The notes under the pieces: generated by a model
The model's database searches: none
What the model was told of the DNA's origin: nothing
What the model saw: only the letters and a program-made list of their open reading frames with translations
Position numbers and translations under genes: made by a program
Source: Hyphomicrobiales bacterium
GTDB lineage: Bacteria > Pseudomonadota > Alphaproteobacteria > Rhizobiales > Xanthobacteraceae
Assembly: GCA_021732215.1 (NCBI GenBank)
Contig: JAKFVL010000009.1
Location: 1-64,000 of the forward strand
Direction of reading: 5' to 3'
DNA: 64,000 nucleotides
Part shown: positions 51,680 to 60,573 of the stretch, one piece after another
Position numbering within the stretch: the first letter of the stretch is position 1
Layout of the letters: each line of letters begins with the position of its first letter

Positions 51680-54064
51680 TCAGGCCCCGCCGAAGTGGAT
51701 CTTGATCCCGCCCTTGTACGTAATTCCAGGACCGGGGCTCGAGAACAGCACGTCGTTCTGCGTGCTGCCCGTCGTATCCGAGCGTGGGATAGCGTAGGGG
51801 CGATAGAATTTGTCTGTGACGTTGTCGATGCCGAAGTTGATCAGGACATCCGGCGTCGGTGCGTAAGCGAGATAGAGATTGACGATATCTCCCGATGTCG
51901 CCGGCAGGAAAAGCGTCCGGTTGATGTCGTTGTTGGCAGCGAACGACAGCCACTGAGCTGAAATGGTCAGCTTCCGATCGAAGAACCGCAAACCTGCGGT
52001 CGTCGTGATCTTCCTGGGCTGAATCAGAGTTGAGAGACCGATGCCGGTCGCTCTTGTTTCGCCTTCGAGAAGGTTGCCGGCGACTCCGGCAAACCAGTTG
52101 CCCGTGTCATAGAAGAGTTCTCCCTCGAAACCCTGAATGTAAGCGGCACCTGTGTTTTGATACTGGAAGAACTGATTGACCGTCGTGAACGTCGGGGGCC
52201 CGGGAATCTGCAGCTGTACCCTGATCGGATTGAACGACACCGCGTCGATGAAATTCGACAGGTCGTTGCGGAAGTAGTTGAGCTTGCCGCGGAACGAGTC
52301 CCCTGTCGTGAAAACTCCGTCATATTTCAGATTGACGCCCGCTTCTTTGGTCTTACCAACCTCCGGACGCAATCCAGGGTTGGGCAGGAAGCAAAAAAGG
52401 CCTGCTATCCCGCCGGGGCAAGGCACGCTGAAAGGCGCGCCGCCCGTCGCATGCGAGCCCGTGATAACAGTCTCGGTAATCGACGGAGCACGGTAGCCTT
52501 CTGAGTAACTGACATATGGAGTAAATCCGGCCACCGGAGTGACGCCAACCGTGATCTTGGGAGACAAGCGGTCACCGCTGCTTGTGGTGCCTCCGGACTC
52601 TAGCTCATAGCGGTCGTAACGAGCGGCACTGATGACTTCGAGCCAGGTCGAATAGTTGCTCTTCAACTGAACGAAGGCGCCCGACACGGTGCGGATACCG
52701 CCCGGAGTCGTAACATTCGAGTTACCGCGCGTGTCGAAGGTCGAGACATCGTCGCGAAACGCATCGAAACCGTAGGTCAATGCGTTATTCCAGCCAAGCA
52801 AGCCGAAACGCGAGGTGTTGTTGACATCGATACCCACCGTATCGAGCAGATATCCGCGACGGTCACCGGTGCAGCCGGTGATGTTGTTTCCGAAAGTCCC
52901 GGTTGGACAGATACCGCCGCCCGTCAAGCGCGGGTTATATGTCTTGATCTGATCTTGATCGGTTCGGTTGCCATAGAGATTGACGTTCCAATCGAAGATA
53001 TTGTCATCGGGCTTGTTGTACTTCCAGTTCAGCGTACCGGTGTAGTTTTTCACGTCCGATGCATAGACCGATGTACCCGCGATCAGGGCCGCAGGGGCAG
53101 CGGCCGTCGTTGGCCCGCGGTTAGGCTGGCCGACATTGTACTGGAAGTCCTGGAAGATGCCGCCGATCTTGACCTGATGGCCTTCTGCAGGCCGGGTCGT
53201 GATCTTCAGCAGCCCCGCCGCAACGTCGCTGCCAGTGTTACCGATCTCCGTGCCGGCGCCGTCCTGGTAATTGGACTGGCTGCGATAGACCGCACCGCCG
53301 AACACATCGACAGTTGGATGCGCGCGCACGCCGCCAAACACCGAGCCAAATCCACCGATCCGATTCGAACTCAGTCCGCCTGACAGATCGACACCCCAGC
53401 GCTCGCCGGGGCGAACGACATCGTCGATGTCCTTGGTACGGAACGAGGCCAGACCGCCGATCGCACCTGAACCGAAGATGTTCGACGTCGGGCCACGCAC
53501 GATATCGATGCCGCCGATCAGTTCCGGATCGAGGAAGAACGCGCCGTTCGCGTTATGACCGGTACGTTGATAGTTCTGACGCGCACCATCGACCACCACC
53601 GCGACACGGCCGAAATCCTGCAAGCCGCGAATGTTGATGGAGGTCGATGGATCGTCGCCGCGATCTTGAAGTGTCACGCCGGGCAGAGTCCGTAGAATTT
53701 CATTGATGCGGCGGGGCTGCTGGGCCTGAATCTGCTCTTGCGTCACCACCGTGACAGGCGCCAGAGCATCGATCGCGCGCTCTTCGGTCTTTGAGGCGGC
53801 AACGGTAATGGTATCGAGGGTTTGGGCACCTAGCGTACGTTTGACCTGCGCATTGGCGTTCAGTGCAGCGTCGGCAACCTGTTGCTGGTTCTGACGTTTG
53901 GCGTTCTTGCGTTTGACTGGCTTAGGTTGAGGCTTTGCACTCTCAGTCTGCGTCGGCTGAGCCAACCTCTCTTGCGCGCTGACCACGAATGTCCCGCTCA
54001 GCGTCAACGCAAATATCGAACCGCCCCAAAGGAGCGCGTGCGCGCTCCTGGCCCAAATAGCCAT
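51680..54064 (-). CDS. hmuR: TonB-dependent haem/haemoglobin receptor HmuR
   Basis: 794 residues from ATG 54064 (GGGGG upstream); ATG 54079 is an alternative. Signal peptide to about VSAQ, a Lys/Gln-rich linker, TonB box-like LDTITVAASK, plug domain (INEILRTLPGVTLQDRGDDP, SINIRGLQDFGRVAVVVDGA, DIVRGPTSNIFGSGAIGG), then a 22-strand barrel with the haem-receptor motif NPGLRPEVGKTKEAGV and a terminal strand GGIKIHFGGA. Divergent from hemP-hmuTUV. Confidence 0.94.
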   Translation of the reverse strand: MAIWARSAHALLWGGSIFALTLSGTFVVSAQERLAQPTQTESAKPQPKPVKRKNAKRQNQQQVADAALNANAQVKRTLGAQTLDTITVAASKTEERAIDALAPVTVVTQEQIQAQQPRRINEILRTLPGVTLQDRGDDPSTSINIRGLQDFGRVAVVVDGARQNYQRTGHNANGAFFLDPELIGGIDIVRGPTSNIFGSGAIGGLASFRTKDIDDVVRPGERWGVDLSGGLSSNRIGGFGSVFGGVRAHPTVDVFGGAVYRSQSNYQDGAGTEIGNTGSDVAAGLLKITTRPAEGHQVKIGGIFQDFQYNVGQPNRGPTTAAAPAALIAGTSVYASDVKNYTGTLNWKYNKPDDNIFDWNVNLYGNRTDQDQIKTYNPRLTGGGICPTGTFGNNITGCTGDRRGYLLDTVGIDVNNTSRFGLLGWNNALTYGFDAFRDDVSTFDTRGNSNVTTPGGIRTVSGAFVQLKSNYSTWLEVISAARYDRYELESGGTTSSGDRLSPKITVGVTPVAGFTPYVSYSEGYRAPSITETVITGSHATGGAPFSVPCPGGIAGLFCFLPNPGLRPEVGKTKEAGVNLKYDGVFTTGDSFRGKLNYFRNDLSNFIDAVSFNPIRVQLQIPGPPTFTTVNQFFQYQNTGAAYIQGFEGELFYDTGNWFAGVAGNLLEGETRATGIGLSTLIQPRKITTTAGLRFFDRKLTISAQWLSFAANNDINRTLFLPATSGDIVNLYLAYAPTPDVLINFGIDNVTDKFYRPYAIPRSDTTGSTQNDVLFSSPGPGITYKGGIKIHFGGA

Positions 54065-54207
54065 ACTGCCCCCAGTCATTCATTTGCTTGATGGCTGGCG
54101 GGCGGCGCTTGACGCGGTGGCTAGCTGGCTCTGTTTGACGGATGCATAACGCACTGCACGTCTTTATTTTTCGTAGTTCGGACAGTATTGGCGGTCAAGG
54201 TGATCCG

Positions 54208-54236
54208 GTCCAGTTTACATCTATTGTAAATTGGAC
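54208..54236. promoter_or_regulatory. 29-bp dyad in the hmuR/hemP divergent promoter
   Basis: GTCCAGTTTACA-TCTAT-TGTAAATTGGAC: 12-bp arms with one mismatch, core TTTACA-N5-TGTAAA. Its position midway between the divergent haem operons marks it as the main regulatory site. Irr-type iron control elements in Bradyrhizobium are A/T-rich dyads at the same place, but this sequence is not an exact consensus. Confidence 0.6.
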
Positions 54237-54334
54237 GCCTTGGAGGAGACGGCCGTCCGAACTTATACCGTGATTGAACTCGGATCGGCGGGTGAACAGG
54301 CGAGACATTGCCGGACGCTGAGAACATCGCACCA

Positions 54335-54502
54335 ATGAATAAGAAGGCGTCTTCCGCGGAAACGCGGCAAATCCAGCTAACCGCAAATCGGTTGGACGCG
54401 CGTGACCTGTTCTTGTCGTCGCGCGAGATCACAATCATCCACGGTGACGAAACCTATCGCCTTCGGCTCACAGCGCAGAACAAATTGATCCTGACCAAAT
54501 GA
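54335..54502 (+). CDS. hemP: HemP/HmuP small haem-uptake protein
   Basis: 55 residues. SREITIIHGDETYRLRLTAQ and KLILTK are the HemP core. In Bradyrhizobium japonicum the homologue HmuP is a co-activator with Irr for haem genes. ATG 54335 has a poor ribosome site; an in-frame TTG at 54308 is possible. The stop overlaps hmuT by 4 bp. Confidence 0.85.
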   Translation: MNKKASSAETRQIQLTANRLDARDLFLSSREITIIHGDETYRLRLTAQNKLILTK

Positions 54503-55470
54503 AACCAGATTACTCTCCCTGGGCGACTGCGAGCCGCCGGCTGATCGCAACTTCCGTCTTGATCTTGGCCGCGATCGCTATCGATCCTGGCTCCAGCGTC
54601 GCCGTCGATGCTTCGGGCTCCTCTGCACCAGCTGCAAGCGCCAGACGCATCGTTTCCGTCGGCGGGGCGGTGACCGAAATTCTCTATGCGCTCGGCCTCG
54701 AGAGCAGCGTTGTTGGCGTCGATACGACCAGCCTCTATCCTCCCCGCGCACTCGCGGAGAAGCCGAACGTCGGTTACATGCGTCAGCTCTCGCCGGAAGG
54801 AATCCTCGGGCTGGACCCGCAGGCGATCGTTGCGATCGAAGGCTCGGGACCGAAGGAAACGATCGCCGTTCTCAAGGAGGCGAATGTCCCGATCGTGACG
54901 GTTCCAGAGGATTTCTCTGAAAACGGATTGACCGAAAAGATTCGCACGATCGCAAAGCAGATGGGTATCGAAAGCCGCGGCGCCTGCCTCACCCAGGCGG
55001 TTGACGGTGATTTCGCCGAAGTCCGAGCCCTGCGTGCAAAGATCCAGCGTCCGGTCCGGGTGATGTTCGTGATGTCATTGGTGAGCGGACGCGCGATGGT
55101 TGCAGGCCGCAAGACGGGCGCCGATGCCATCATCGGCCTCGCAGGCGGCGTCAACGCCATCGACACCTACGAGGGTTACAAGCAGGTCAGTGAAGAGGCG
55201 ATCGTGGCGGCGAAACCCGATGTGGTGCTGGCCATGCAGCGCGGCAAGGATTCGGTGACCGCAGAGTCCGTCTTTACGAATCCCGCGTTCAGCTTGACCC
55301 CCGCCGCAAAAACGAAATCGTTCGTATCGATGGACGGTCTGTATTTGCTTGGCTTTGGCCCGCGCACCGCAGCGGCCGCGCACGATCTGGCGGGCGCACT
55401 CTACCCCGAACTCGCTTCAGCCAGAGATACCTGGAAGCCTCGGGTGCTGTCCGCCGATTGCCGCAGCTGA
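54499..55470 (+). CDS. hmuT: Haem ABC transporter substrate-binding protein HmuT
   Basis: 323 residues with a signal peptide (LIATSVLILAAIAIDPGSSV). Class III binding-protein features: RIVSVGGAVTEILYALGLES, VGVDTTSLYPPRA, VGYMRQLSPEGILGLDPQAI. Periplasmic haem receptor. Its TGA overlaps the hmuU ATG (TGATG). Confidence 0.93.
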   Translation: MKPDYSPWATASRRLIATSVLILAAIAIDPGSSVAVDASGSSAPAASARRIVSVGGAVTEILYALGLESSVVGVDTTSLYPPRALAEKPNVGYMRQLSPEGILGLDPQAIVAIEGSGPKETIAVLKEANVPIVTVPEDFSENGLTEKIRTIAKQMGIESRGACLTQAVDGDFAEVRALRAKIQRPVRVMFVMSLVSGRAMVAGRKTGADAIIGLAGGVNAIDTYEGYKQVSEEAIVAAKPDVVLAMQRGKDSVTAESVFTNPAFSLTPAAKTKSFVSMDGLYLLGFGPRTAAAAHDLAGALYPELASARDTWKPRVLSADCRS

Positions 55471-56564
55471 TGGTGTCCCATATTGCGAATGAGCTCGGCT
55501 CGAAAGGGATGGCCCCGAGATCCGCTCGCCCTCCCGCAGCTATTGTCATCGTCTCCTTGCTGGTTATTCTGACCGGATGCGCCGTCGTCGCCACGACAAT
55601 CGGTGCGGCGGGAATTCCGTTTTCCCGGCTGCTTTCCGCGCTCGGTTTTACAAATCCAGCGGACCCCGCGCTGCTCGCCCGCGATCAACTCGTGCTCTGG
55701 TCAATCCGGATTCCCCGCATCGTCGTCACCGGACTGGTCGGCGCGATGCTTGCGGTCGCCGGGGCGGTCATGCAGGGCCTGTTTCGCAATCCCCTCGCCG
55801 ATCCGGCGCTTGTCGGCGTCTCCAGCGGCGGTGCTCTCGCAGCAGCCGCAGCCATTGTTTTTGCCGACAGCCAATACGGAAGCTCGATCAAATTCCTGCA
55901 GTTCGAACTCCTGCCGGTCGCGGCCTTCTTTGGGTCTTTGATTACGACGTTCGTGCTATATCGCATCGCGAGCCGCGGCGGACGAACATCCGTGGCCATC
56001 TTTCTGCTGTCGGGTCTTGCCATCGCGGCTCTGGCAAACGCGGGGCTCGGGCTGCTCGTCTTCATCGCAGACGACCGACAATTGCGTGATATCACGTTCT
56101 GGTTGCTGGGCTCGCTGTCAGGCTCGACATGGTCGAAGGCCGTCGTGATTGGACCCATCGCGTTCGTTGCGCTCTCAGCTGTGCTCTGGGTATCGCGCGA
56201 TCTCGATCTGCTGGTGCTCGGCGAAGCGGAAGCCTTCCATAGCGGCGTCAACGTTCAGCGGCTGAAGGCAATTTCCATCATCGCCGTATCGGCCATGACG
56301 GGCGCGGCGGTGGCGGTCGCGGGCGTGATCGGCTTTGTCGGGATCGTCGTGCCGCATGTGCTGCGACTCATCATTGGCCCTGGCCACAAGCTCCTGATGC
56401 CGTCCGCCGCGATTCTCGGCGCTGCCCTGATGGTGCTGGCCGATACCCTTGCGCGCATTCTGGCCGCGCCCGCGGAGGTTCCGATAGGCGTTCTGACCGC
56501 CGCTATCGGCGCGCCATTCTTCCTGGCGATCGTTCTGCGGCAACGATCGGCGATCGGGCTATGA
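55470..56564 (+). CDS. hmuU: Haem ABC transporter permease HmuU
   Basis: 364 residues, FecCD family with about ten membrane helices. LWSIRIPRIVVTGLVGAMLA, GLFRNPLADPALVGVSSGG and VGFVGIVVPHVLRL-type segment (IGFVGIVVPHVLRLIIGPGH) are diagnostic. Start 55470 is coupled to hmuT; MAPRS at 55509 with AAAGGG upstream is an alternative. Overlaps hmuV by 4 bp. Confidence 0.93.
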   Translation: MVSHIANELGSKGMAPRSARPPAAIVIVSLLVILTGCAVVATTIGAAGIPFSRLLSALGFTNPADPALLARDQLVLWSIRIPRIVVTGLVGAMLAVAGAVMQGLFRNPLADPALVGVSSGGALAAAAAIVFADSQYGSSIKFLQFELLPVAAFFGSLITTFVLYRIASRGGRTSVAIFLLSGLAIAALANAGLGLLVFIADDRQLRDITFWLLGSLSGSTWSKAVVIGPIAFVALSAVLWVSRDLDLLVLGEAEAFHSGVNVQRLKAISIIAVSAMTGAAVAVAGVIGFVGIVVPHVLRLIIGPGHKLLMPSAAILGAALMVLADTLARILAAPAEVPIGVLTAAIGAPFFLAIVLRQRSAIGL

Positions 56565-57376
56565 GCGCAATCATCGAGGTTGCGTCTGTCACGGTTCAGG
56601 TCAAGACAGCGACGCTGATCGAGAACCTGTCGCTGACGATCGAGACCGGTGAAACCGTTGCAATCGTCGGCCCGAATGGTGCCGGCAAATCCACGCTGAT
56701 GCGCGTTCTGTCCGGCGACCTGTCGCCATCGGCCGGAACGGTGCGGCTGAAGAATCGCGAGGTCCGGGATTACGCCGCGGACGATCTGGCGGCCAACCGA
56801 GCTGTGCTATCGCAACATATTCAGGTCACCTTTCCATTTACGGTCGACGAAATCGTGCGGATGGGCGGCAGCCAGCATCCGGCTGCGACCGTGCAACAAA
56901 TGGTCGGACCCACGCTGGCGGAATGCGATCTCGGCGCATTCGCACGCCGGGAAATCCCGACGCTATCCGGCGGCGAACAGCAGCGCGCGCATTTTGCGCG
57001 CGTTCTCGTGCAATCGGCGTGCGGAGAATTGCAAAGCGGTCCCGGCGTATTGCTGCTGGACGAGCCGACATCGAGCCTCGATCTCAAGCACCAGCTCAAC
57101 CTGCTCGAATCCGCCAGACGGCGCGCCGATCGCGGCACCGCGGTGATCGCGGTGTTGCATGATCTCAATCTCGCAGCGCGCTTCGCCCGCCGTATTATTG
57201 TCCTTCATCGTGGCCGGCTGGTTGCAGACGGCACACCGTCCGAGACCATCACGAACGCAATCATGCACGATGTCTTCGGCATCGATGCAGAAATCGGAAC
57301 CACACGGGACGATGTGCCCTACGTCCTGCCTCAAAGCATGACGATTTCAGGAACAGGCGCTGGTGCTACCCGCTGA
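56561..57376 (+). CDS. hmuV: Haem ABC transporter ATPase HmuV
   Basis: 271 residues. Walker A GPNGAGKST, FPFTVDEIVRMGGSQHPA, signature LSGGEQQRAHFARVL, Walker B VLLLDEPTSSLD. The insertion SACGELQSGPGV between signature and Walker B is typical of HmuV. Its stop is 15 bp from the convergent HlyD-like gene. Confidence 0.94.
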   Translation: MSAIIEVASVTVQVKTATLIENLSLTIETGETVAIVGPNGAGKSTLMRVLSGDLSPSAGTVRLKNREVRDYAADDLAANRAVLSQHIQVTFPFTVDEIVRMGGSQHPAATVQQMVGPTLAECDLGAFARREIPTLSGGEQQRAHFARVLVQSACGELQSGPGVLLLDEPTSSLDLKHQLNLLESARRRADRGTAVIAVLHDLNLAARFARRIIVLHRGRLVADGTPSETITNAIMHDVFGIDAEIGTTRDDVPYVLPQSMTISGTGAGATR

Positions 57377-57391
57377 CAAGCAGAGAGCCAG

Positions 57392-58702
57392 CTACCGCTC
57401 GCGGAACGCTCGTGCGACCTGATCGAACAATGGCTTTGTCAGATAGGACCCAACCGTCCGGTCACCTGTCTTGATGAAAGATTCGACCGGCATGCCGGGT
57501 ACCAGCTTCACGTCCCCAAGGCGCGCAAGCTCATGTGGCTCGATCGCGATGCGGGCCGTATAGAACGTCACACCGCTGCGCTGCTCGGTGGTGATATCAG
57601 CGGAGACCCGGCTGACCGTTCCGTTGATCTCCGGTGTCGTTCGCTGGCTGAATGCCGAGAAACGCAACCCGGCGGCTTGACCGATCTTTACCTGATCGAT
57701 GTCCTGTGGAGCTACTTTGACTTCAACGGTGAGCCGATCCGACGCTGGCACGACCAGCATCAATTGCTCACCCGCGCTGATCACGCCACCAACAGTATGC
57801 ACGTTCATTTCATGGACGGTGCCCGCGATCGGCGCGCGAATATCGACACGGCGTAACTGGTCCTCGGCGGCGACCTTTCGCTCGGCATATTCATTCGCCT
57901 TGCCGTCGATCTCGCGCAGCTCGCGGCCGACCTCGCTTGCGAGCTCGCGATCGATCTGGGTGATCTGAAGCTCGATCTCGGAAACCTTGCCCCGGCCCTG
58001 AGCTCCGGCGGCGATCAGTTGCGCCCGCTCGCCATCGAGCCGTGTCGCTTCGCGTTCGAGCGCGGTGAGACGATTGATCTGGATCAGGTTCTTTTCCCAA
58101 AGCTCGCGAACGCCGTTGAGTTCACGCTTGACCAGCACGATCTCCTGCGACTTGGCTTCCTGCTGCGCAACAACGCCTGTCGCCTCTTCCTGGAGCTGCG
58201 CGATGCGTTCACGCAGCTGCCGCTTCTGCCCCAAGCGCGTTGTGTACCGCAGTTCGAACAATCGCTGCTCGTCGCGCATCAACTCAGTGATATTTTGCTC
58301 GCCTTGGCGTCTCTCGAACTCCGAAGGCCAGGATATATCGGCCGAGCCGTCGCGCTCAGCACGCAGACGGGCGCGCCGGGCGGTCATTTCATCGAGCGCG
58401 CGCGAGACGATCTGCAGATTGGCGCGCGTCATTGTCTCGTCGAGACGAACCAGCAGATCGCCCGCGTTGACGCCGCGGCCGTTGGTGACGGCAATCTCGC
58501 CTATCACACCTCCAGTCGGATGCTGGACTTTCTTGGCGCTGGATTCGACCACCACGCTTCCCGGCGCAATCAAGGCGCCCGAAATCTCGGTTGTCGCGGC
58601 CCAGCCGCCGATACCGCCTGCGACCAGCATCACAGCCGCCAGGCCAAAAACGATATGACGCCGGATCGAAGGACGGGCATCGATTGCGTCTTCGTCCGAC
58701 AT
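57392..58702 (-). CDS. Type I secretion periplasmic adaptor (HlyD/PrtE family)
   Basis: 436 residues. One N-terminal membrane anchor (HIVFGLAAVMLVAGGIGGWA), a lipoyl-like domain (GSVVVESSAKKVQHPTGGVI), a long coiled coil (about 110-290) and a C-terminal barrel (RRVDIRAPIAGTVHEMNVHT). The C-terminal PVESFIKTGDRT is typical of PrtE. With the ABC protein 11 bp upstream it forms the inner-membrane part of a type I system; the TolC-like outer channel is not in the window. Confidence 0.93.
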   Translation of the reverse strand: MSDEDAIDARPSIRRHIVFGLAAVMLVAGGIGGWAATTEISGALIAPGSVVVESSAKKVQHPTGGVIGEIAVTNGRGVNAGDLLVRLDETMTRANLQIVSRALDEMTARRARLRAERDGSADISWPSEFERRQGEQNITELMRDEQRLFELRYTTRLGQKRQLRERIAQLQEEATGVVAQQEAKSQEIVLVKRELNGVRELWEKNLIQINRLTALEREATRLDGERAQLIAAGAQGRGKVSEIELQITQIDRELASEVGRELREIDGKANEYAERKVAAEDQLRRVDIRAPIAGTVHEMNVHTVGGVISAGEQLMLVVPASDRLTVEVKVAPQDIDQVKIGQAAGLRFSAFSQRTTPEINGTVSRVSADITTEQRSGVTFYTARIAIEPHELARLGDVKLVPGMPVESFIKTGDRTVGSYLTKPLFDQVARAFRER

Positions 58703-58713
58703 AAGACCCTCGC

Positions 58714-60462
58714 CTAACCCTGAGCCGCAGTCTGAATGATCTTCGGCACCGCTGGCACTGTGACGTCGCGCCGCAAAATCTTGGCCAACACTTCGTCCTT
58801 TGGTCCGAAAGCCTGCTGCCGTCCGCCATTCAGCGCCAGGACATGATCCACGCCCGACAAGGCGCTCGGCCGATGCGCGACGACGACAACAATGGCGCCG
58901 CGCGCCCGTGCCCCAAGAATGGCCTGTGTCAGCGCCTCGTCGCCCTCGGCATCGAGATTGGAATTTGGTTCGTCGAGGACGACAAGGAACGGATCGCCAT
59001 AAAGCGCACGCGCCAGCGCCACGCGCTGCTGTTGACCGGCTGACAATGCCGACCCCTGCTCCCCAATCGGCGTATCGTAGCCCTGCGGCAGCGCCAGCAC
59101 GAGTTCATGCACTCCTGCTGCTTTCGCAGCTGCAAGAATCGCATCGGGCGTCGCTTTGGGATCGTACCGCGATATATTCTCGGCAACGGTGCCGTCGATC
59201 AGTTCGACGTCCTGCGGAAGATATCCGATGTAACGTCCAAGCTCATCCGGCATCCATTGATCGAGCGTCGCCCCATCCAGCCGAACTGATCCCCGCGCTG
59301 GTGCCCACAATCCGACAAGGACGCGCGCCAGCGATGACTTGCCGGATGCGCTCGGACCGATCACGCCCAGCCCATTCCCGGCCTTCAGCACAAACGCGAG
59401 TTCTTGCAACACCGCGCGTTGCACATCCGGAGGAGTTGCGCTGATGTTGTCTACGCTCAGGCTGCGCTGCGGCTGCGGCAGCGAAATGGGAACGCGCAGG
59501 ACAGGCAATAACTTCAACAGCGTATTGAGACGTTGCCGCGCTTGACGCGCTCCCACAAAACTACGCCAGTGCGAAATCGCAAGATCGACCGGACCGATAG
59601 CGCGCGCCGACAGGATCGAGGATGCGATGATGACGCCGGCGCTGGCCTGCTGATTGATGACGAGATAAGCGCCGACCGCGAGCACGCCGGATTGCAGCAT
59701 CATGCGGAACGATCTGCCGATCGCGCTCAAACCGGCAGCGAGGTCGCTGGTTTGGGTGTGTCCTGCGAGAAATTGGCGATTGAGCAACTGCCATCGGCTG
59801 GACACCCATCCGGTCATACCGAGCGCCGTCAACGCTTCTGCATTTCGGCGGCTGGTCTCGGCAAGCCGGGAGCGATCGACACCGACCCGATTTGCATCGA
59901 GCGACGACTTTCTCGCCAGCAATTCAGAGAGCAACGTCAGCGACACCAGAACAAGCGCACCTGCCAGCACCGTGACGCCAATCCAGAAATGAAAAGCGAA
60001 GCAGATTGCGAGATAGAATGGAACCCACGGCAGGTCGAAAAACGCCGTCGGTCCGGGACCAGAGAGATAACCGCGAATTGTGTCCAGATCGCGCAGCGGC
60101 TGGATCGATGCGCCGCGCTTCGGCGCCTGAACCGGCAGCCTCATCACCGTTCCGTAAATCCGATCCGACATGGTCTGATCGAGACGTGCGCCGACGCGCG
60201 CAAGAAGCCGGCCGCGCAACGCATCCATCAGACCTTGAAAGACATAGAGCGTCAGTGCCAGCACGAGCAGGCCGATCAACGTCGGCACGCTCCGGCTCGG
60301 CAGCACCCGGTCATAAACCTCCATCATGAAGATGGAGCCGGTCAACGCTAGAATATTCAGAATCGCGCTGAATCCGGCGATTGCAATGAACGCCGAACGG
60401 CATTGTGCGAGTGCCGCATCCAACTCGGAACGGGCATCTCCGGGCTGATTGTTACTGGTCAA
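58714..60462 (-). CDS. Type I secretion ABC transporter (PrtD/HasD family)
   Basis: 582 residues, a fused membrane and ATPase half-transporter. Membrane helices at about 25-50, 60-80, 145-180 and 255-285; Walker A GPSASGKSS (369-377), signature LSAGQQQR (473-480), Walker B LVVLDEPNSNLD. No C39 peptidase domain, as expected for RTX substrates with an uncleaved C-terminal signal. Its substrate is most likely the RTX protein encoded directly upstream. Confidence 0.94.
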   Translation of the reverse strand: MTSNNQPGDARSELDAALAQCRSAFIAIAGFSAILNILALTGSIFMMEVYDRVLPSRSVPTLIGLLVLALTLYVFQGLMDALRGRLLARVGARLDQTMSDRIYGTVMRLPVQAPKRGASIQPLRDLDTIRGYLSGPGPTAFFDLPWVPFYLAICFAFHFWIGVTVLAGALVLVSLTLLSELLARKSSLDANRVGVDRSRLAETSRRNAEALTALGMTGWVSSRWQLLNRQFLAGHTQTSDLAAGLSAIGRSFRMMLQSGVLAVGAYLVINQQASAGVIIASSILSARAIGPVDLAISHWRSFVGARQARQRLNTLLKLLPVLRVPISLPQPQRSLSVDNISATPPDVQRAVLQELAFVLKAGNGLGVIGPSASGKSSLARVLVGLWAPARGSVRLDGATLDQWMPDELGRYIGYLPQDVELIDGTVAENISRYDPKATPDAILAAAKAAGVHELVLALPQGYDTPIGEQGSALSAGQQQRVALARALYGDPFLVVLDEPNSNLDAEGDEALTQAILGARARGAIVVVVAHRPSALSGVDHVLALNGGRQQAFGPKDEVLAKILRRDVTVPAVPKIIQTAAQG

Positions 60463-60521
60463 GGGTTACGCCCGCTCATGGCACTGGCCTAGCTGCAGAT
60501 TGTTACAGTTATCTGACAAGA

Positions 60522-60549
60522 CGAAAGGGGGCGCATGCGCCCCCTTTCG
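60522..60549 (-). terminator. 28-bp palindrome between the RTX gene and its exporter
   Basis: CGAAAGGGGGCG-CATG-CGCCCCCTTTCG is a perfect palindrome 25 bases after the RTX stop, with TCTTGTC beyond it on the minus strand. Such a G/C stem should terminate most transcripts, so few would read on into the exporter genes. Confidence 0.75.
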
Positions 60550-60573
60550 ATTCTGCCATCAATTCAACGGCGG

